Positions 63,851-64,000 of a stretch of DNA of 64,000 nt are shown piece after piece; within the stretch, counting starts at the first letter, position 1; every line of letters starts with the position of its first letter. A program made the position numbers and the translations under genes. Location: assembly GCA_946902875.1 (NCBI GenBank), contig OX336343.1:20693596-20757595 (forward strand), given 5' to 3'. The notes under the pieces are model-generated. The model ran no database searches and had not been told where the DNA came from. It worked only from the letters and a program-made list of their open reading frames with translations. This stretch comes from Nematopogon swammerdamellus. Taxonomy: Eukaryota > Arthropoda > Insecta > Lepidoptera > Adelidae.

Positions 63851-64000
63851 ACCACAGAGCATGAAATGCGCGCGCCCGCCCCTACTAGAGGCCCCGTGAG
63901 CGCGATTTCTCTACAACGGCGTTGAAGCCTGTGGGCGTGGCCTATGACTTACATATGTGTGTTGTGCGTGTGCATTTGTTTTGTGCGTGTGCCTAACTTG

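Overview
The window is intergenic and intronic DNA from an insect, most likely a moth or butterfly (Lepidoptera). It is AT-rich and contains Helitron 3' ends of a type common in Lepidoptera (hairpin, then GGGCAMARCTAG). It also holds many tRNA-derived SINEs, the GGTTCCGTA dispersed repeat, and dead tails of several LINE clades. No bacterial or viral gene organisation is visible.

Only one host gene can be supported. It is a plus-strand receptor-type guanylate cyclase resembling Gyc76C. Three N-terminal coding exons lie at 27068-27679, 39041-39189 and 55111-55222, separated by introns of about 11.4 and 15.9 kb. Together they encode a signal sequence, a long N-glycosylated spacer and the start of the ANF-receptor ligand-binding domain. 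The membrane segment, kinase-homology and cyclase domains must lie beyond 64000.

Everything else is repeats, often nested. Names used below are local. S1: SINE whose head combines tRNA A and B boxes with a 5S-rRNA-like segment, then a central module and a tail ending GTCAGTTTCCAT(A)n. S2: SINE with a tRNA Ser/Leu-like head, a version of the same central module and a different tail. S3: a third head (GCCCCACTGCATCTC...GGCGACTAAGGGATA) fused to the S1 body. S4: the S3 head with an unrelated body. K: a dispersed repeat with GAAGAAGAACTGACA near its 3' end. GGTTCCG: a roughly 400-bp dispersed repeat carrying (GTCT)n. E289: a 289-bp element with 7-bp target duplications. LINE-A to LINE-I: non-LTR retrotransposon 3' fragments.

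Layout: 0-27 kb is upstream sequence dense in SINE and LINE fragments, with several hairpin MITEs, a 213-bp higher-order tandem array at 7.7 kb, a LINE between 100-bp direct repeats at 22.4 kb and a 100-bp tandem array at 23.8 kb. 27-39 kb holds exon 1 and intron 1, including a 1.8-kb fold-back array (29.6-31.3 kb) and a 2.6-kb Mutator-like element with 9-bp target duplication (34.9-37.5 kb). 39-55 kb holds exon 2 and intron 2, including a Transib-like element with 5-bp duplication and CACAGTG ends (40.7-42.0 kb), an intact small Helitron (43.9 kb) and a hAT MITE with 8-bp duplication (52.1 kb). 55-64 kb holds exon 3, then LINE fragments split by a mariner-like element, a SINE and E289.

Limits: all family assignments are by eye. 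Repeat boundaries are usually good to about 10 bases only where a target-site duplication is stated.
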